From: Flavobacteriaceae bacterium UBA5534
GTDB lineage: Bacteria; Bacteroidota; Bacteroidia; Flavobacteriales; Flavobacteriaceae
Length of the DNA stretch: 64,000 nt
Direction: 5' to 3'
NCBI GenBank assembly: GCA_002426015.1
Contig: DINS01000023.1
Location: 76,171 to 140,170 of the forward strand
A program made the position numbers and the translations under genes. Below the pieces are notes generated by a model, which made no database searches, was not told where the DNA came from, and saw nothing but the letters and a program-made list of their open reading frames with translations. Of this stretch, positions 26,082 to 35,071 are shown one piece after another; the stretch's first letter is position 1; every line of letters starts with the position of its first letter.

Positions 26082-27566
26082 TTATTTGAAAGATGCCAAT
26101 TGTCGGATTTTAATTTGAAAAGCAGCAAAAAGTAAGGTCATAAATGGACTCAACCAATTAAAAATAGCATATCCAGCATAATTAAGCGTATCAACGCCCA
26201 GAACACCAGATTGATATGCGCCACAAGTATTCCAAGGTACCAAAACAGAAGTCACTGTTCCTGAATCCTCTAGAGTTCTTGATAGATTCTCTGGAGCTAA
26301 ACCTTTATCTTTAAATGCTTTAGAGTACATTTTGCCAGGAACTACAATTGCTAAATATTGGTCACTTGCAGTAATGTTTAAAGTTAGACAACTAGCAACA
26401 GTACTAGCGAATAAGCCAAAGGTGGTATGGAATAATTTCAGTAGAGATTTACTAATGGTGGTCAATGCACCAATACCATCCATAATGCCTCCAAAAACCA
26501 TAGCACATAATATAAGCCAGATGGTTCCAAGCATTTTACTCATACCTCCCGCTTTGAATAATCCTTCAAGCGCTTTGTTATCAGTTGGAATAGCTGTGTC
26601 CACTGTAATTGCGTTCATGATTCCTTTATAGCCTGAAGTTAAATCCAGAGATGTTCCTCCTCCAATACCAGCAACAATACTTGGTTGAAATATCAAAGCG
26701 GCAATACCACCCAATAACGTACCAATAAGCAAAGCAATTAATGGAGGTGTTTTTTTAACAATCAATACAATAACAATAACAGGAACTAAAAAGAGCCATG
26801 GACTAACATTGATGGCAGATTTTATATCCTGTAAAATTAAATGGGTGTCAGCAACACCTTTAGGCTCTAGATTGAACCCTAAAATTATAAATATAATTAA
26901 AGTAACAATAATTGTTGGGACTGTGGTATAGAGCATATATCTTATGTGTGTGAACAAGTCTGTTCCTGCCATTGCAGGTGCAAGATTAGTTGTGTCACTC
27001 ATAGGTGAAATCTTATCGCCAAAATAAGCACCAGAAAGCACAGCTCCTGCAGTCATTCCTAAAGGAACCCCTAAAGCTTCAGCTATTCCAATCAGTGCAA
27101 TACCAACTGTTGCCGAAGTGGTCCAACTACTTCCAGTAGCTACTGAAATGATAGCACAAATAATGACACATGCAGGCAAAAATATCGTAGGATTTAAAAT
27201 CTGTAGGCCATAATAAATCATCGTTGGAATAATACCACTAATGAGCCAAGTTCCAGCAAGTGCACCAACCATAAGAAGAATAAGAATAGCTCCCGAAGTA
27301 GATTTCACATTCTCTGCTACTTCTTCCATCATTTGATTAAAAGTCACTTTGTTGAAAAAGCCAACTATAGCTGCAACAGCAGCTCCTAACAATAAAATGA
27401 ATTGATTGGAACCAGATAGAGCTTCATCTCCATAAGTATAAACATTATAAGCAAGCAAGGCAACCAAAACAAAAACAGGTATTAGAGCTTCCCAGATGTT
27501 TAGTTCTCTGTTTTCAACAATATGTTCGTCTTGCGGCACTCTAGGTTTGATATTTTGACTTTCCAT
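26082..27566 (-). CDS. nhaC: Na+/H+ antiporter NhaC
   Basis: A 494-residue integral membrane protein with about eleven or twelve hydrophobic segments, matching the NhaC antiporters that exchange external protons for cytoplasmic sodium. Diagnostic stretches are GSSWTTSATVGIALIGIAEALGVPLGMTAGAVLSGAYFGDKISPMSDTTNLAP (residues about 145-200) and SGTVTSVLVPWNTCGAYQSGVLGV near the C terminus, where the two inverted halves carry the SDTTN and WNTCG motifs. It fits life in salty water, an inference about habitat. The N terminus is hydrophilic for about 25 residues. It is transcribed alone, downstream of the terminator of the gamma-lyase gene. Confidence 0.93.
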   Translation of the reverse strand: MESQNIKPRVPQDEHIVENRELNIWEALIPVFVLVALLAYNVYTYGDEALSGSNQFILLLGAAVAAIVGFFNKVTFNQMMEEVAENVKSTSGAILILLMVGALAGTWLISGIIPTMIYYGLQILNPTIFLPACVIICAIISVATGSSWTTSATVGIALIGIAEALGVPLGMTAGAVLSGAYFGDKISPMSDTTNLAPAMAGTDLFTHIRYMLYTTVPTIIVTLIIFIILGFNLEPKGVADTHLILQDIKSAINVSPWLFLVPVIVIVLIVKKTPPLIALLIGTLLGGIAALIFQPSIVAGIGGGTSLDLTSGYKGIMNAITVDTAIPTDNKALEGLFKAGGMSKMLGTIWLILCAMVFGGIMDGIGALTTISKSLLKLFHTTFGLFASTVASCLTLNITASDQYLAIVVPGKMYSKAFKDKGLAPENLSRTLEDSGTVTSVLVPWNTCGAYQSGVLGVDTLNYAGYAIFNWLSPFMTLLFAAFQIKIRQLASFK

Positions 27567-27641
27567 TTAGTATAGTTGGTTAGTTAGTTTTTTGATGTGT
27601 AATGTTACGATTTTTGAGTAAGCTTTGCAAATGGGCAAAAA

Positions 27642-27667
27642 AAAGTCAAAACCTAGGTTTTGACTTT
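27642..27667 (-). terminator. Intrinsic terminator of the gamma-lyase gene
   Basis: A perfect 26-base palindrome centred on CCTAGG. On the minus strand an eight-T run follows. Confidence 0.88.
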
Positions 27668-27695
27668 AATTAGTATAATTGATTGAGAGTTAATT

Positions 27696-28916
27696 TTATG
27701 CAGTTTCCAAAGTGTCGTTTAAAATGTTTAACTCTTCCATACAAGCTCTCATCATTTCATAGGTGCGTTGTATATCTGCATCTAATCCTATTGAAAAACG
27801 AATCAACCCATCACTTAAGCCCATTTCTTTTTGTTCTTCTTCTGGTATCTCTGAAGATGTTGAACTTCCTGGAGCGCTAAATAATGTTTTATAAAAGCCC
27901 AAACTTACAGCTAGATAACCTAAATTTCGTTTTTGCATTAACTCCATTAGCTCATTAGCTTTTTCTAAAGAACCAACATCAATAGTTAACATGCCACCAA
28001 ATCCATATTGCGGATTCATCATACTTTTAAATAATTCATGAGAAGGATGTGATTCTAAACCTGGATAGACAGTTCTCAAACCATCGGCTTCAAATTTTTT
28101 AGCCAAGTAAAGACCATTCTTACTGTGTTGTTGCATTCTTATATGTAGTGTTCTTAAATTTTTGAGCACTGATGCAGCACGCAAACTATCCATTGTAGCT
28201 CCCAAAAGCATACAAGCACCATCATTCACGTTTCGTAAATCATTAATAAAATTTTGAGAACCACAAACAACGCCTCCAACTGTATCACTGCTTCCGTTGA
28301 TGAATTTTGTCAAACTATGAATGACAATATCAGCACCTAACTGAATGGGTGAGATGCTTAATGGAGAAAAGGTATTATCGACCACTAGTTTTAGATCGTA
28401 TTTTCTTGCCAGTTGAGCTAATCCCTTAAGATCTGCGACCTCAAGTAAAGGGTTGCTCACTGATTCACAGAAAATAATTTTTGTTTGTTTTGTAATGGAA
28501 GCTTCAACGATATCTAATTTTGTAATGTCAACAAAAGATGTGTTGATTCCCATTCTTGGTGTAAAATTTTTCAAAAAGGCATAAGTGCCTCCATAAATCG
28601 TCCTGCTACTCACAACATGATCTCCAGAACCACACAATTGCAAAATGACAGGAGTAATAGCTCCCATTCCAGAAGCTGTGACGTTGGCTGTTTCTGTTCC
28701 TTCCATTGCAGCTAATGCTTCCCCTAAATATAAATTGGAAGGAGACGAATGACGAGAATACAAATAGCAACCATCTGCATTGCCTTCAAAAGTATCAAAC
28801 ATGGTTTTTGCTGATAAGAAGGTATAGGTTGATGAATCTGAAATAGAAGGATTAACACCTCCAAATTCACCAAAGTACTGTAAATCTTGAATGTTATTAG
28901 CTGGTTTAAATGCCAT
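27696..28916 (-). CDS. Cys/Met-metabolism PLP enzyme, methionine gamma-lyase-like
   Basis: A 406-residue PLP enzyme of the cystathionine gamma-synthase/methionine gamma-lyase group. It has YSRHSSPSNLYLGEALAAMEGTE near the N terminus, the GSGDHVV..IYGGTYAF phosphate-binding region, DNTFSPL, and the PLP lysine in IHSLTKFINGSSDTVGG. Towards the C terminus, SLGFYKTLFSAPGSSTSSE replaces the SLGG.ES segment of gamma-synthases. That variation favours a lyase, but substrate is not certain. It is divergent from an Lrp/AsnC regulator across 168 bases, an arrangement typical of amino-acid catabolic genes under local control. Confidence 0.87.
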   Translation of the reverse strand: MAFKPANNIQDLQYFGEFGGVNPSISDSSTYTFLSAKTMFDTFEGNADGCYLYSRHSSPSNLYLGEALAAMEGTETANVTASGMGAITPVILQLCGSGDHVVSSRTIYGGTYAFLKNFTPRMGINTSFVDITKLDIVEASITKQTKIIFCESVSNPLLEVADLKGLAQLARKYDLKLVVDNTFSPLSISPIQLGADIVIHSLTKFINGSSDTVGGVVCGSQNFINDLRNVNDGACMLLGATMDSLRAASVLKNLRTLHIRMQQHSKNGLYLAKKFEADGLRTVYPGLESHPSHELFKSMMNPQYGFGGMLTIDVGSLEKANELMELMQKRNLGYLAVSLGFYKTLFSAPGSSTSSEIPEEEQKEMGLSDGLIRFSIGLDADIQRTYEMMRACMEELNILNDTLETA

Positions 28917-28965
28917 TATTTTTGAATTTTATTAAGTTATATTTATTCAAAAGTCCAATTTATTA

Positions 28966-29037
28966 GATTAATAATCAATATATCATACACTATTTAGATT
29001 TTAAATCTATTAAATCATATATTTAAAGATTAATAAT
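28966..29037. promoter_or_regulatory. Candidate Lrp-binding region between the gamma-lyase gene and lrp
   Basis: AT-rich divergent intergenic DNA. GATTAATAAT occurs twice in direct orientation (28966-28975, 29028-29037), with the inverted repeat AGATTTTAAATCT at 28996-29008 between the copies. These are plausible Lrp-type sites. Confidence 0.4.
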
Positions 29038-29066
29038 TGGTTCAACTGGCATTTTGTTTAGTTTTG
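29037..29066 (+). promoter_or_regulatory. Bacteroidota promoter of the Lrp regulator gene
   Basis: TTG at 29037-29039, a 19-base spacer, and TAGTTTTG at 29059-29066, 18 bases before the ATG. Confidence 0.75.
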
Positions 29067-29084
29067 CCGAAAAATTTTCAATGT

Positions 29085-29546
29085 ATGACCTTTGATAAAA
29101 TCGATAAAAAACTGCTGACGCTTCTTCAGCAAGACAGTAAAGTCACTAATAAGGAGCTTTCAAACAAACTCAATCTATCTGTTACAGCTGTATATGAACG
29201 TATCAAGAAACTTGAAAAAGAGGGTGTCATTTCAAAATACGTAGCACTTTTAAAAAAAGAAAAAATTGACAAAACTTTTGTTGCTTTCTGTCACATTAAA
29301 TTAGTGCAACACACTCAAGATTACGTCATTAAATTTGAAAAAGAAGTCACGAGCCTTGCAGAAGTCTTAGAATGTTACCATATTAGTGGTGATTATGACT
29401 ATTTGCTCAAAGTCATTGTTAAAGATATGGAGGCTTTTAGGGAATTTATGGTCAAAAAACTTACTTCGATTAGTCATATCGGTAGTACGCACAGTATGTT
29501 TGTGATTAATGAAGTAAAGCATACAACCTCGATAAATATGTCATGA
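29085..29546 (+). CDS. Lrp/AsnC family transcriptional regulator
   Basis: A 153-residue regulator. The N-terminal winged helix-turn-helix (about 1-60) reads IDKKLLTLLQQDSKVTNKELSNKLNLSVTAVYERIKKLEKEGVI, and the C-terminal RAM/AsnC ligand domain (about 65-150) includes VLECYHISGDYDYLLKVIVKDMEAF. The frame is open upstream through a TTG at 29037, but that TTG is the -33 promoter element, so the ATG at 29085 is the start. It is divergent from the methionine gamma-lyase-like gene, which it probably controls in response to an amino acid, as Lrp relatives do. Its stop overlaps the start of the next gene (ATGA), coupling it to a CPBP protease. Confidence 0.92.
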   Translation: MTFDKIDKKLLTLLQQDSKVTNKELSNKLNLSVTAVYERIKKLEKEGVISKYVALLKKEKIDKTFVAFCHIKLVQHTQDYVIKFEKEVTSLAEVLECYHISGDYDYLLKVIVKDMEAFREFMVKKLTSISHIGSTHSMFVINEVKHTTSINMS

Positions 29547-30175
29547 AGATGCAATCGGTTAGATATAAATTAGTGGAGTTTTTCCTGATTTTCATAATCT
29601 TACCCATTAGTTTTACCATAGATTACCCTTTTTTAATAAAGGTTGCTGTTACAGCCATCGGTTTTGGATATGTAATTTATGTATTGCTTAAAATAGAGGG
29701 CAATCAATTTAAAATTGCACCCAACCTAAAATGGAAATCATTTTTTAAACATATTTTTATAAAGCTCACCATAATTGCATTTTTTACCATTCTATATATC
29801 TGGTTTACCAACAAGGCCGATTTATTCCATGTACTTTATCAAAAACCAAAACTTTGGGTGGTTATCTTATTTTTGTATGCTACATTTTCGGTGTATCCAC
29901 AAGAGCTCATATACAGAACGCTCTACTTCCAAAGGTATGAAATGTTGTTTAAAAGCAAATCACTCTTCATATTTGTCAATGCCATTCTGTTTTCGCTGGC
30001 ACATTTATTTTATAAAAACCCACTCGTATTATTGATTACATTTTTGGGAGGCATTTTATTCGCATTAACCTATGACAAAACCAAGTCAACATTACTGGTG
30101 TCAATAGAACACACTATCTATGGTTGTTGGTTATTTACTGTAGGTATGGGAAATATGCTTGGATTTCCTTCATGA
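29543..30175 (+). CDS. CPBP-family intramembrane metalloprotease
   Basis: A 210-residue membrane protein with about six hydrophobic segments and the CPBP (CAAX protease/bacteriocin-processing, formerly Abi) motifs. These are PQELIYRTLYFQRY (about residues 113-126) in place of the usual EExxxR, FSLAHLF with the conserved His (near 154), and SIEHTIYG with a second His (near 190). The first glutamate of the EE pair is Gln here, a variation I believe common in flavobacterial members. The start ATG overlaps the lrp stop by four bases, so it is translationally coupled to the regulator. Substrate is unknown. Family members cleave prenylated proteins or bacteriocin-type peptides. Confidence 0.82.
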   Translation: MKMQSVRYKLVEFFLIFIILPISFTIDYPFLIKVAVTAIGFGYVIYVLLKIEGNQFKIAPNLKWKSFFKHIFIKLTIIAFFTILYIWFTNKADLFHVLYQKPKLWVVILFLYATFSVYPQELIYRTLYFQRYEMLFKSKSLFIFVNAILFSLAHLFYKNPLVLLITFLGGILFALTYDKTKSTLLVSIEHTIYGCWLFTVGMGNMLGFPS

Positions 30176-30227
30176 TTATTTAATTTAAAAATTAGAGGTC
30201 GCATTCGTAATTCATAATTCAAAATCG

Positions 30228-30235
30228 TACTTTTG
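30228..30235 (+). promoter_or_regulatory. Bacteroidota -7 element upstream of lpd
   Basis: TACTTTTG lies 35 bases before the start. The -33 position reads TTCG rather than TTG. Confidence 0.6.
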
Positions 30236-30270
30236 TACTCGTTTTTAATACACAATAAAAAAATATTTTT

Positions 30271-31671
30271 ATGAATTCATACGATGTAGCCATTATTGGT
30301 TCTGGCCCAGGAGGATATGTAGCAGCAATCCGTTGTGCACAATTAGGCATGAAAACTGCAATTATAGAAAAATATTCTGTTTTAGGCGGAACTTGTTTAA
30401 ACGTTGGATGTATTCCAAGTAAAGCACTTCTAGATTCTTCTCATCATTATGAAGATGCAGTTAAGCATTTTGAAGAACACGGAATTGAAATACCTGGAGA
30501 TATCAAGGTGAATTTAAAGCAAATGATAACTCGCAAACAGTCTGTTGTAGATCAAACCACTGGAGGAATTGACTTTTTAATGAAAAAAAACAAGATAGAT
30601 GTATATGAAGGTCTTGGGTCTTTTAAAGATGCAACTCATATTACTATCAAAGGAAAAGAGACTACAGAAATTGAAGCAAAAAACATAATTATTGCAACTG
30701 GAAGCAAGCCTTCAAGTTTACCTTTTATCAAATTAGATAAAGAACGTGTGATTACGTCTACGGAAGCATTAAAGCTGACAGAAGTGCCAAAACACTTAAT
30801 TGTTATTGGTGGAGGTGTTATTGGTTTAGAGCTTGGACAAGTTTACAAGCGATTAGGAGCCGAAGTTTCAGTGATTGAATATATGGACAGAATCATTCCA
30901 ACGATGGACTCTGGTTTGTCTAAAGAATTGAATAAAGTATTAAAGAAACAAAAATTCTCAATTAATACTTCTCACAAAGTAAAATCTGTTGAACGTAAAG
31001 GCAACGAAGTAATTGTAAAAGCAGACGACAAAAAAGGGAATGAAGTAGAGTTTAAAGGAGATTATTGCTTGGTGTCTGTTGGTCGTCGTCCATATACAGA
31101 TGGTTTAAATGCTGAAGCAGCAGGAGTAAAGTTAACTGAAAGAGGACAAGTTGAGGTCAATGACCATCTTCAAACCAACATAAAAAACATTTATGCCATT
31201 GGTGATGTTGTAAAAGGCGCTATGTTGGCTCACAAAGCATCAGAAGAAGGTGCATTGGTCGCAGAAATTCTCGCAGGACAAAAACCACATATCGATTATA
31301 ACTTAATTCCAGGTGTTGTTTATACTTGGCCAGAAGTAGCTTCGGTTGGTAAAACAGAAGAGCAATTGATAGAAGAAAAAGTAGAATACAAAACAGGACA
31401 ATTTCCAATGCGTGCTTTAGGTAGAAGTCGCGCTAGTATGGATTTAGACGGATTTGTAAAAATTCTTGCAGATAAAAAAACAGACGAAATTCTCGGTGTA
31501 CATATGATAGGCGCTCGCGCAGCAGACATGATTGCTGAAGCGGTTGTTGCAATGGAATTTAGAGCCTCTGCTGAAGACATTTCTCGTATGAGTCATGCGC
31601 ATCCAACATTTGCGGAAGCAACTAAAGAAGCTGCTTTAGCTGCTACTGAAGATAGAGCATTACACATTTAA
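30271..31671 (+). CDS. lpdA: Dihydrolipoyl dehydrogenase (copy 1)
   Basis: A 466-residue flavoprotein that reoxidises the dihydrolipoyl groups of 2-oxoacid dehydrogenase or glycine-cleavage complexes. The FAD motif GSGPGGYVAAIRCAQLG is at residues 10-26. The redox-active disulphide is in GGTCLNVGCIPSKAL (about 40-54), the NAD motif GGGVIGLELG near 188, and the second FAD motif YAIGDV near 310. The C-terminal His-Glu pair is in HAHPTFAEA, with length typical. A paralogue lies at 57318-58694. This copy resembles the standard 2-oxoglutarate-dehydrogenase-associated E3, but no E1 or E2 gene is adjacent, so the assignment is tentative. It is monocistronic between a -7 element and a terminator. Confidence 0.95.
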   Translation: MNSYDVAIIGSGPGGYVAAIRCAQLGMKTAIIEKYSVLGGTCLNVGCIPSKALLDSSHHYEDAVKHFEEHGIEIPGDIKVNLKQMITRKQSVVDQTTGGIDFLMKKNKIDVYEGLGSFKDATHITIKGKETTEIEAKNIIIATGSKPSSLPFIKLDKERVITSTEALKLTEVPKHLIVIGGGVIGLELGQVYKRLGAEVSVIEYMDRIIPTMDSGLSKELNKVLKKQKFSINTSHKVKSVERKGNEVIVKADDKKGNEVEFKGDYCLVSVGRRPYTDGLNAEAAGVKLTERGQVEVNDHLQTNIKNIYAIGDVVKGAMLAHKASEEGALVAEILAGQKPHIDYNLIPGVVYTWPEVASVGKTEEQLIEEKVEYKTGQFPMRALGRSRASMDLDGFVKILADKKTDEILGVHMIGARAADMIAEAVVAMEFRASAEDISRMSHAHPTFAEATKEAALAATEDRALHI

Positions 31672-31696
31672 TAACTTAATCTTATTTGTTATATAT

Positions 31697-31724
31697 AAAA
31701 AGCAACCAATTAGGTTGCTTTTTT
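31697..31724 (+). terminator. Intrinsic terminator of lpd copy 1
   Basis: AAAAAGCAACC pairs with GGTTGCTTTTT around AATTA, then T-run. Confidence 0.88.
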
Positions 31725-31758
31725 GTTGATAACTCAAAATAAATGCAATTTGAATTGC

Positions 31759-31789
31759 TTGATTTTAATAGTATTAAAAAGTATTTTCG
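31759..31789 (+). promoter_or_regulatory. Possible promoter of the cytosine methyltransferase gene
   Basis: TTG at 31759-31761, a 20-base spacer, and TATTTTCG at 31782-31789, one mismatch to TAnnTTTG. Confidence 0.45.
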
Positions 31790-31813
31790 TTTCTAATAAA
31801 GAATCACTTGTTT

Positions 31814-33001
31814 ATGCTAAATTCTATTGACTTGTTTTCAGGATGTGGAGGAATGACTCTTGGCTTCAATTGGGCTGGATTTAATTCTGTTTTAGCATCT
31901 GATGTTGATGAAAATTGCCAAAAAACATTTGCTACTAACTTTCCTGAAATTCCATTTCTTTGTGGTGATCTGTCCAAATTCAAAAAAGATGATTTCGATA
32001 CAGTTATCAAAGATAAAAATATCGATGTTATTATTGGAGGCCCTCCTTGTCAAGGGTTTAGTTTAGCTAATAAAAGAAGACGAAATGATTCCAACGATCC
32101 AAGAAATCAATTGTTTTATGAATTTATAAAAACTATAGAATGGTATAATCCAAAAGCTTTTGTCATGGAAAATGTCAAAGGCTTATTGTCCATGCAATCT
32201 GGAAAGGTGATTGAGCAGATACAATACGAATTTGAACAAGCAGGTCAATTTGGATATGAAGTAAAAATACAAGTTTTAAAGGCGTCAGATTATGGCGTGC
32301 CTCAATCAAGAGAACGCGTTATTATTATTGGTGTTAGAAAAGATTTAGGTTTGTCTCCAGAGTTTCCGGCGAAGAAATACCAAACCGAAATTACAGTCGA
32401 GCAAGCTATTTCAGATTTACCAAAAATCAGTGCAGGAGAAGGCGAAGAGCCTATGAAATATGCTACAGATGCTAAAAATGAGTATCAAGAGTTTATGAGA
32501 AAGAACTCCAGAAAGGTTTTTAACCATATTGCGATGAAACATACAGCTCGAGTGATTGAGCGTTTTAAAGCCATAAAACCCGGTAAAAATCTTTTGGATG
32601 TTTGGGACACACATGGCGCAGTACAACGTGGTAATCCGAATGAAAAATCGACCATTAAATTCAGTCAGAATAATTTGCGATTGCATGCTAACAAACCAGC
32701 ACCAACCATTGCTGCATCGTTTCAGAGTAACTTTATTCATCCTTTTTTAGATCGAAATTTTACAGCTCGTGAAGGAGCTCGCTTGCAATCATTTCCTGAT
32801 GATTTTATTTTTGAAGGTATGCGAACCAAAATGAGTTGGGAAAAAGGCTTAAGTCAATATCAGCAAATAGGGAATGCTGTGCCACCATTAATGGCTTATG
32901 AGATTGCAAGAACGTTAAAAAGAGTTTTAGAAAATGGAAACACAAAACAATCTATTGAAGAGTTTCAAAAAGCTACTTTTAGTGAGCTTATGACTTTGTA
33001 G
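31814..33001 (+). CDS. DNA (cytosine-5-)-methyltransferase, apparently solitary
   Basis: A 395-residue C5-cytosine DNA methyltransferase. Motif I is SIDLFSGCGGMTLGF (residues 4-18), motif IV IGGPPCQGFSLANKRR with catalytic Cys79, and motif VI ENVKGLL. Motif VIII is VPQSRERVIIIGVRKD, with a target-recognition region from about 220 to 300. Motif IX/X reads REGARLQSFPDDF and QIGNAVPPLMAYEIA. All ten blocks look intact, so it should be active, but the recognition sequence cannot be read from the protein. The ATG at 31814 is preferred to a TTG two codons earlier. No restriction endonuclease, specificity subunit or Vsr gene is adjacent, so it is either an orphan methylase or a remnant of a restriction system. 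Confidence 0.93.
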   Translation: MLNSIDLFSGCGGMTLGFNWAGFNSVLASDVDENCQKTFATNFPEIPFLCGDLSKFKKDDFDTVIKDKNIDVIIGGPPCQGFSLANKRRRNDSNDPRNQLFYEFIKTIEWYNPKAFVMENVKGLLSMQSGKVIEQIQYEFEQAGQFGYEVKIQVLKASDYGVPQSRERVIIIGVRKDLGLSPEFPAKKYQTEITVEQAISDLPKISAGEGEEPMKYATDAKNEYQEFMRKNSRKVFNHIAMKHTARVIERFKAIKPGKNLLDVWDTHGAVQRGNPNEKSTIKFSQNNLRLHANKPAPTIAASFQSNFIHPFLDRNFTAREGARLQSFPDDFIFEGMRTKMSWEKGLSQYQQIGNAVPPLMAYEIARTLKRVLENGNTKQSIEEFQKATFSELMTL

Positions 33002-33040
33002 GTTTTATTACTTCGATTATTAATTAACAAATTTTTAGTT

Positions 33041-33679
33041 ATGTTCAAAAAATGTTTACTCCTAATTTTTTTCGTTTCTCTATCAAGCTATTCTCAAGTT
33101 CAGACAGTATTTTTTGTAGAAGATGTTGATACAATCGAAGTTATTACGGTCAATTTTTGTGTTAATGATGAAGCTAAAATTAGTGAGGTTAATATAATTC
33201 CTGAAAAATCGACTTATAAAAACGAAATTGAAATAAAAAAATTAATAAACTATTTAAAAGGAATTCAATATTATCCTGATAGTAAATTGAGGAACAACTG
33301 TTATGATTCCACTTTCGATTTTGTCAATAAAAAATATGAAACCGCTAAACTTGGGGTGTCTGATTATTCAAAATGCAGAAATTTTAGAACAGGGAATTAT
33401 CTTTATGATGATTTTCGTTTTAGTGACACTAAAATAAAACGAGGTAAGAAGATCCAAAAAGAAACAAGTAAAAATTTTAATGAAAAATATATAATTTCTT
33501 GGCCAAATCCTTGTAGATATGAATTAGAATATGCTACTGTAAATGATAAAAAAAATGAACACTTAATAGGGAAGTCAATAATTGTTGAAATAATAGCCAT
33601 TTTAGAAAATGGCTATGTTTACAAGTCAAAATTAATGAGTTACCCTGAAAAAATCGGTATAATCGTTAAAACAGATTAA
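33041..33679 (+). CDS. Exported protein of unknown function
   Basis: A 212-residue protein with a signal peptide (MFKKCLLLIFFVSLSSYSQ). The mature part contains four cysteines at wide spacing (VNFCVND, NNCYDS, SKCRNF, NPCRYE), which in the periplasm could form disulphides. The segment about 60-100 (KKLINYLKGIQYYPDSKLRNNCYDSTFDF) vaguely resembles the TonB C-terminal-like fold of exported Bacteroidota proteins, but I do not press this. Its AT-rich, Lys/Asn-heavy composition is slightly more extreme than its neighbours'. The stop codon directly abuts the stop codon of the convergent helicase gene, with no terminator between. Confidence 0.68.
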   Translation: MFKKCLLLIFFVSLSSYSQVQTVFFVEDVDTIEVITVNFCVNDEAKISEVNIIPEKSTYKNEIEIKKLINYLKGIQYYPDSKLRNNCYDSTFDFVNKKYETAKLGVSDYSKCRNFRTGNYLYDDFRFSDTKIKRGKKIQKETSKNFNEKYIISWPNPCRYELEYATVNDKKNEHLIGKSIIVEIIAILENGYVYKSKLMSYPEKIGIIVKTD

Positions 33680-35029
33680 TTATTTTTTATTCCGTTTGTT
33701 ATAATTCTTGTCGCCTCGTGTTTTAGGTTTTTTATATTTAGCAGCAATCTTAAATTTGTATGAACCTCCTTGATTTTCCTTTTTGTTTTTGTCTTTCTTT
33801 TCATGAAAAGCAGGACCAGGAGCATCTTCATCTTTTCGTTTTATAGGGTTATTACGCTCTTTAATTTGAGGGCGTTCTTCTTCCAATAAGTTTTTAGAAA
33901 TCTCAACAGCTTCTGGAAGCTTAACTAATGGAATTTCCATTTGCATTAAATCCTCAATCGTTTTAATATAATCTTGTTCTGCCTGTGTAGAGAATAACAA
34001 GGAGTGTCCTTTACGCTCTGCACGACCTGTTCTACCAATTCGATGCATATAGTTTTCAGGATAGTGAGGCGTGTCAAAATTGATAACATGGCTCACATTA
34101 TCGATGTCCAAACCACGAGCCATCACATCAGTCGCGACCAGAATACGGTTATCACCATTTCTGAATTGCTCAATACTTCGCAAGCGATAGTTTTGTGTTT
34201 TATTGGAGTGAATGACACACAATTCTTCCTTAAATTGTTCCTCTAGTTTTTCAAATAAAGTATCAGCCATTTTCTTGAAAGCCACAAAAATCAACACTTT
34301 GTTGAATGTTTCTTTGTCTTGTAGCAAATGATTCAACAAATTCACTTTCGTATAAAAATTCTCAACATCATAACGTTGTTGGCTAATATTTTCTAAAGGT
34401 GTTCCAGATACTGCAATGGTCACTTTAACAGGAGTTTTAAAGAAACCTGTGATCAATTCATCCACATCATCAGTCATTGTTGCCGAAAACATAATATTCT
34501 GACGACGTTCAGGTAAAATATCAAAAATATTGAGCAGTTGATGTCTAAATCCCAAATCGAGCATCACATCGACTTCATCAATCACCAACTTTTGAATGGA
34601 TTTTAATTGTAACACGTGGCTCATCGCCAAATCGAACAAACGTCCAGGAGTTGCCACGATGATATCTAAACCTGCAGCAACATCACGTTTTTGTTGGTTG
34701 ATGTTGACACCTCCATAAACTCCCAAAACACGAGTGTTGATGTATTTGGTTAGTTTCTCTATTTCATCTACAACCTGAACGACCAATTCTCTTGTTGGTA
34801 CCAAAACCAATACTCTTGGATGCTCTTGTTTGGAAAACTTAAGGTCTCTCAAAATAGGAAGCATATAGGCAAAGGTCTTACCAGTTCCTGTTTGGGCAAT
34901 TCCAACCACATCGCGTCCAGACGCAACAACATTAAATGCTTCCGCTTGTATAGGCGTAGGCGTTGTAAAACCTAGGTCGTCTAAAGCGTTGTATAATGGT
35001 GTGTTTAAATTTAAATCTCGAAAAGTCAC
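33680..35029 (-). CDS. DEAD-box ATP-dependent RNA helicase
   Basis: A 449-residue superfamily 2 RNA helicase. It has the Q motif TTPTPIQ with upstream Phe, motif I AQTGTGKT (about 41-48), and motif Ia PTRELVVQ. The Walker B/DEAD box is VIDEVDVMLDLGF, so the box is DEVD rather than DEAD, with motif III SAT. Domain 2 carries LVATDVMARGLDI and the arginine-finger motif HRIGRTGRAERKG. The last ~70 residues are a lysine-rich, low-complexity tail typical of RhlE-like helicases that act on structured RNA or ribosome precursors. A cold-growth or ribosome-assembly role is family knowledge. It is convergent with the exported protein at 33041 without any intervening base. Confidence 0.93.
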   Translation of the reverse strand: MTFRDLNLNTPLYNALDDLGFTTPTPIQAEAFNVVASGRDVVGIAQTGTGKTFAYMLPILRDLKFSKQEHPRVLVLVPTRELVVQVVDEIEKLTKYINTRVLGVYGGVNINQQKRDVAAGLDIIVATPGRLFDLAMSHVLQLKSIQKLVIDEVDVMLDLGFRHQLLNIFDILPERRQNIMFSATMTDDVDELITGFFKTPVKVTIAVSGTPLENISQQRYDVENFYTKVNLLNHLLQDKETFNKVLIFVAFKKMADTLFEKLEEQFKEELCVIHSNKTQNYRLRSIEQFRNGDNRILVATDVMARGLDIDNVSHVINFDTPHYPENYMHRIGRTGRAERKGHSLLFSTQAEQDYIKTIEDLMQMEIPLVKLPEAVEISKNLLEEERPQIKERNNPIKRKDEDAPGPAFHEKKDKNKKENQGGSYKFKIAAKYKKPKTRGDKNYNKRNKK

Positions 35030-35071
35030 TGTGTCTATTTTGATGCTGCAAAGCTACCACTAATATTTTTG

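Noticed and set aside
31814..33679. Complete restriction-modification system
   Set aside because: The gene following the methyltransferase has a signal peptide and no endonuclease motif. The gene before it is a metabolic dehydrogenase.
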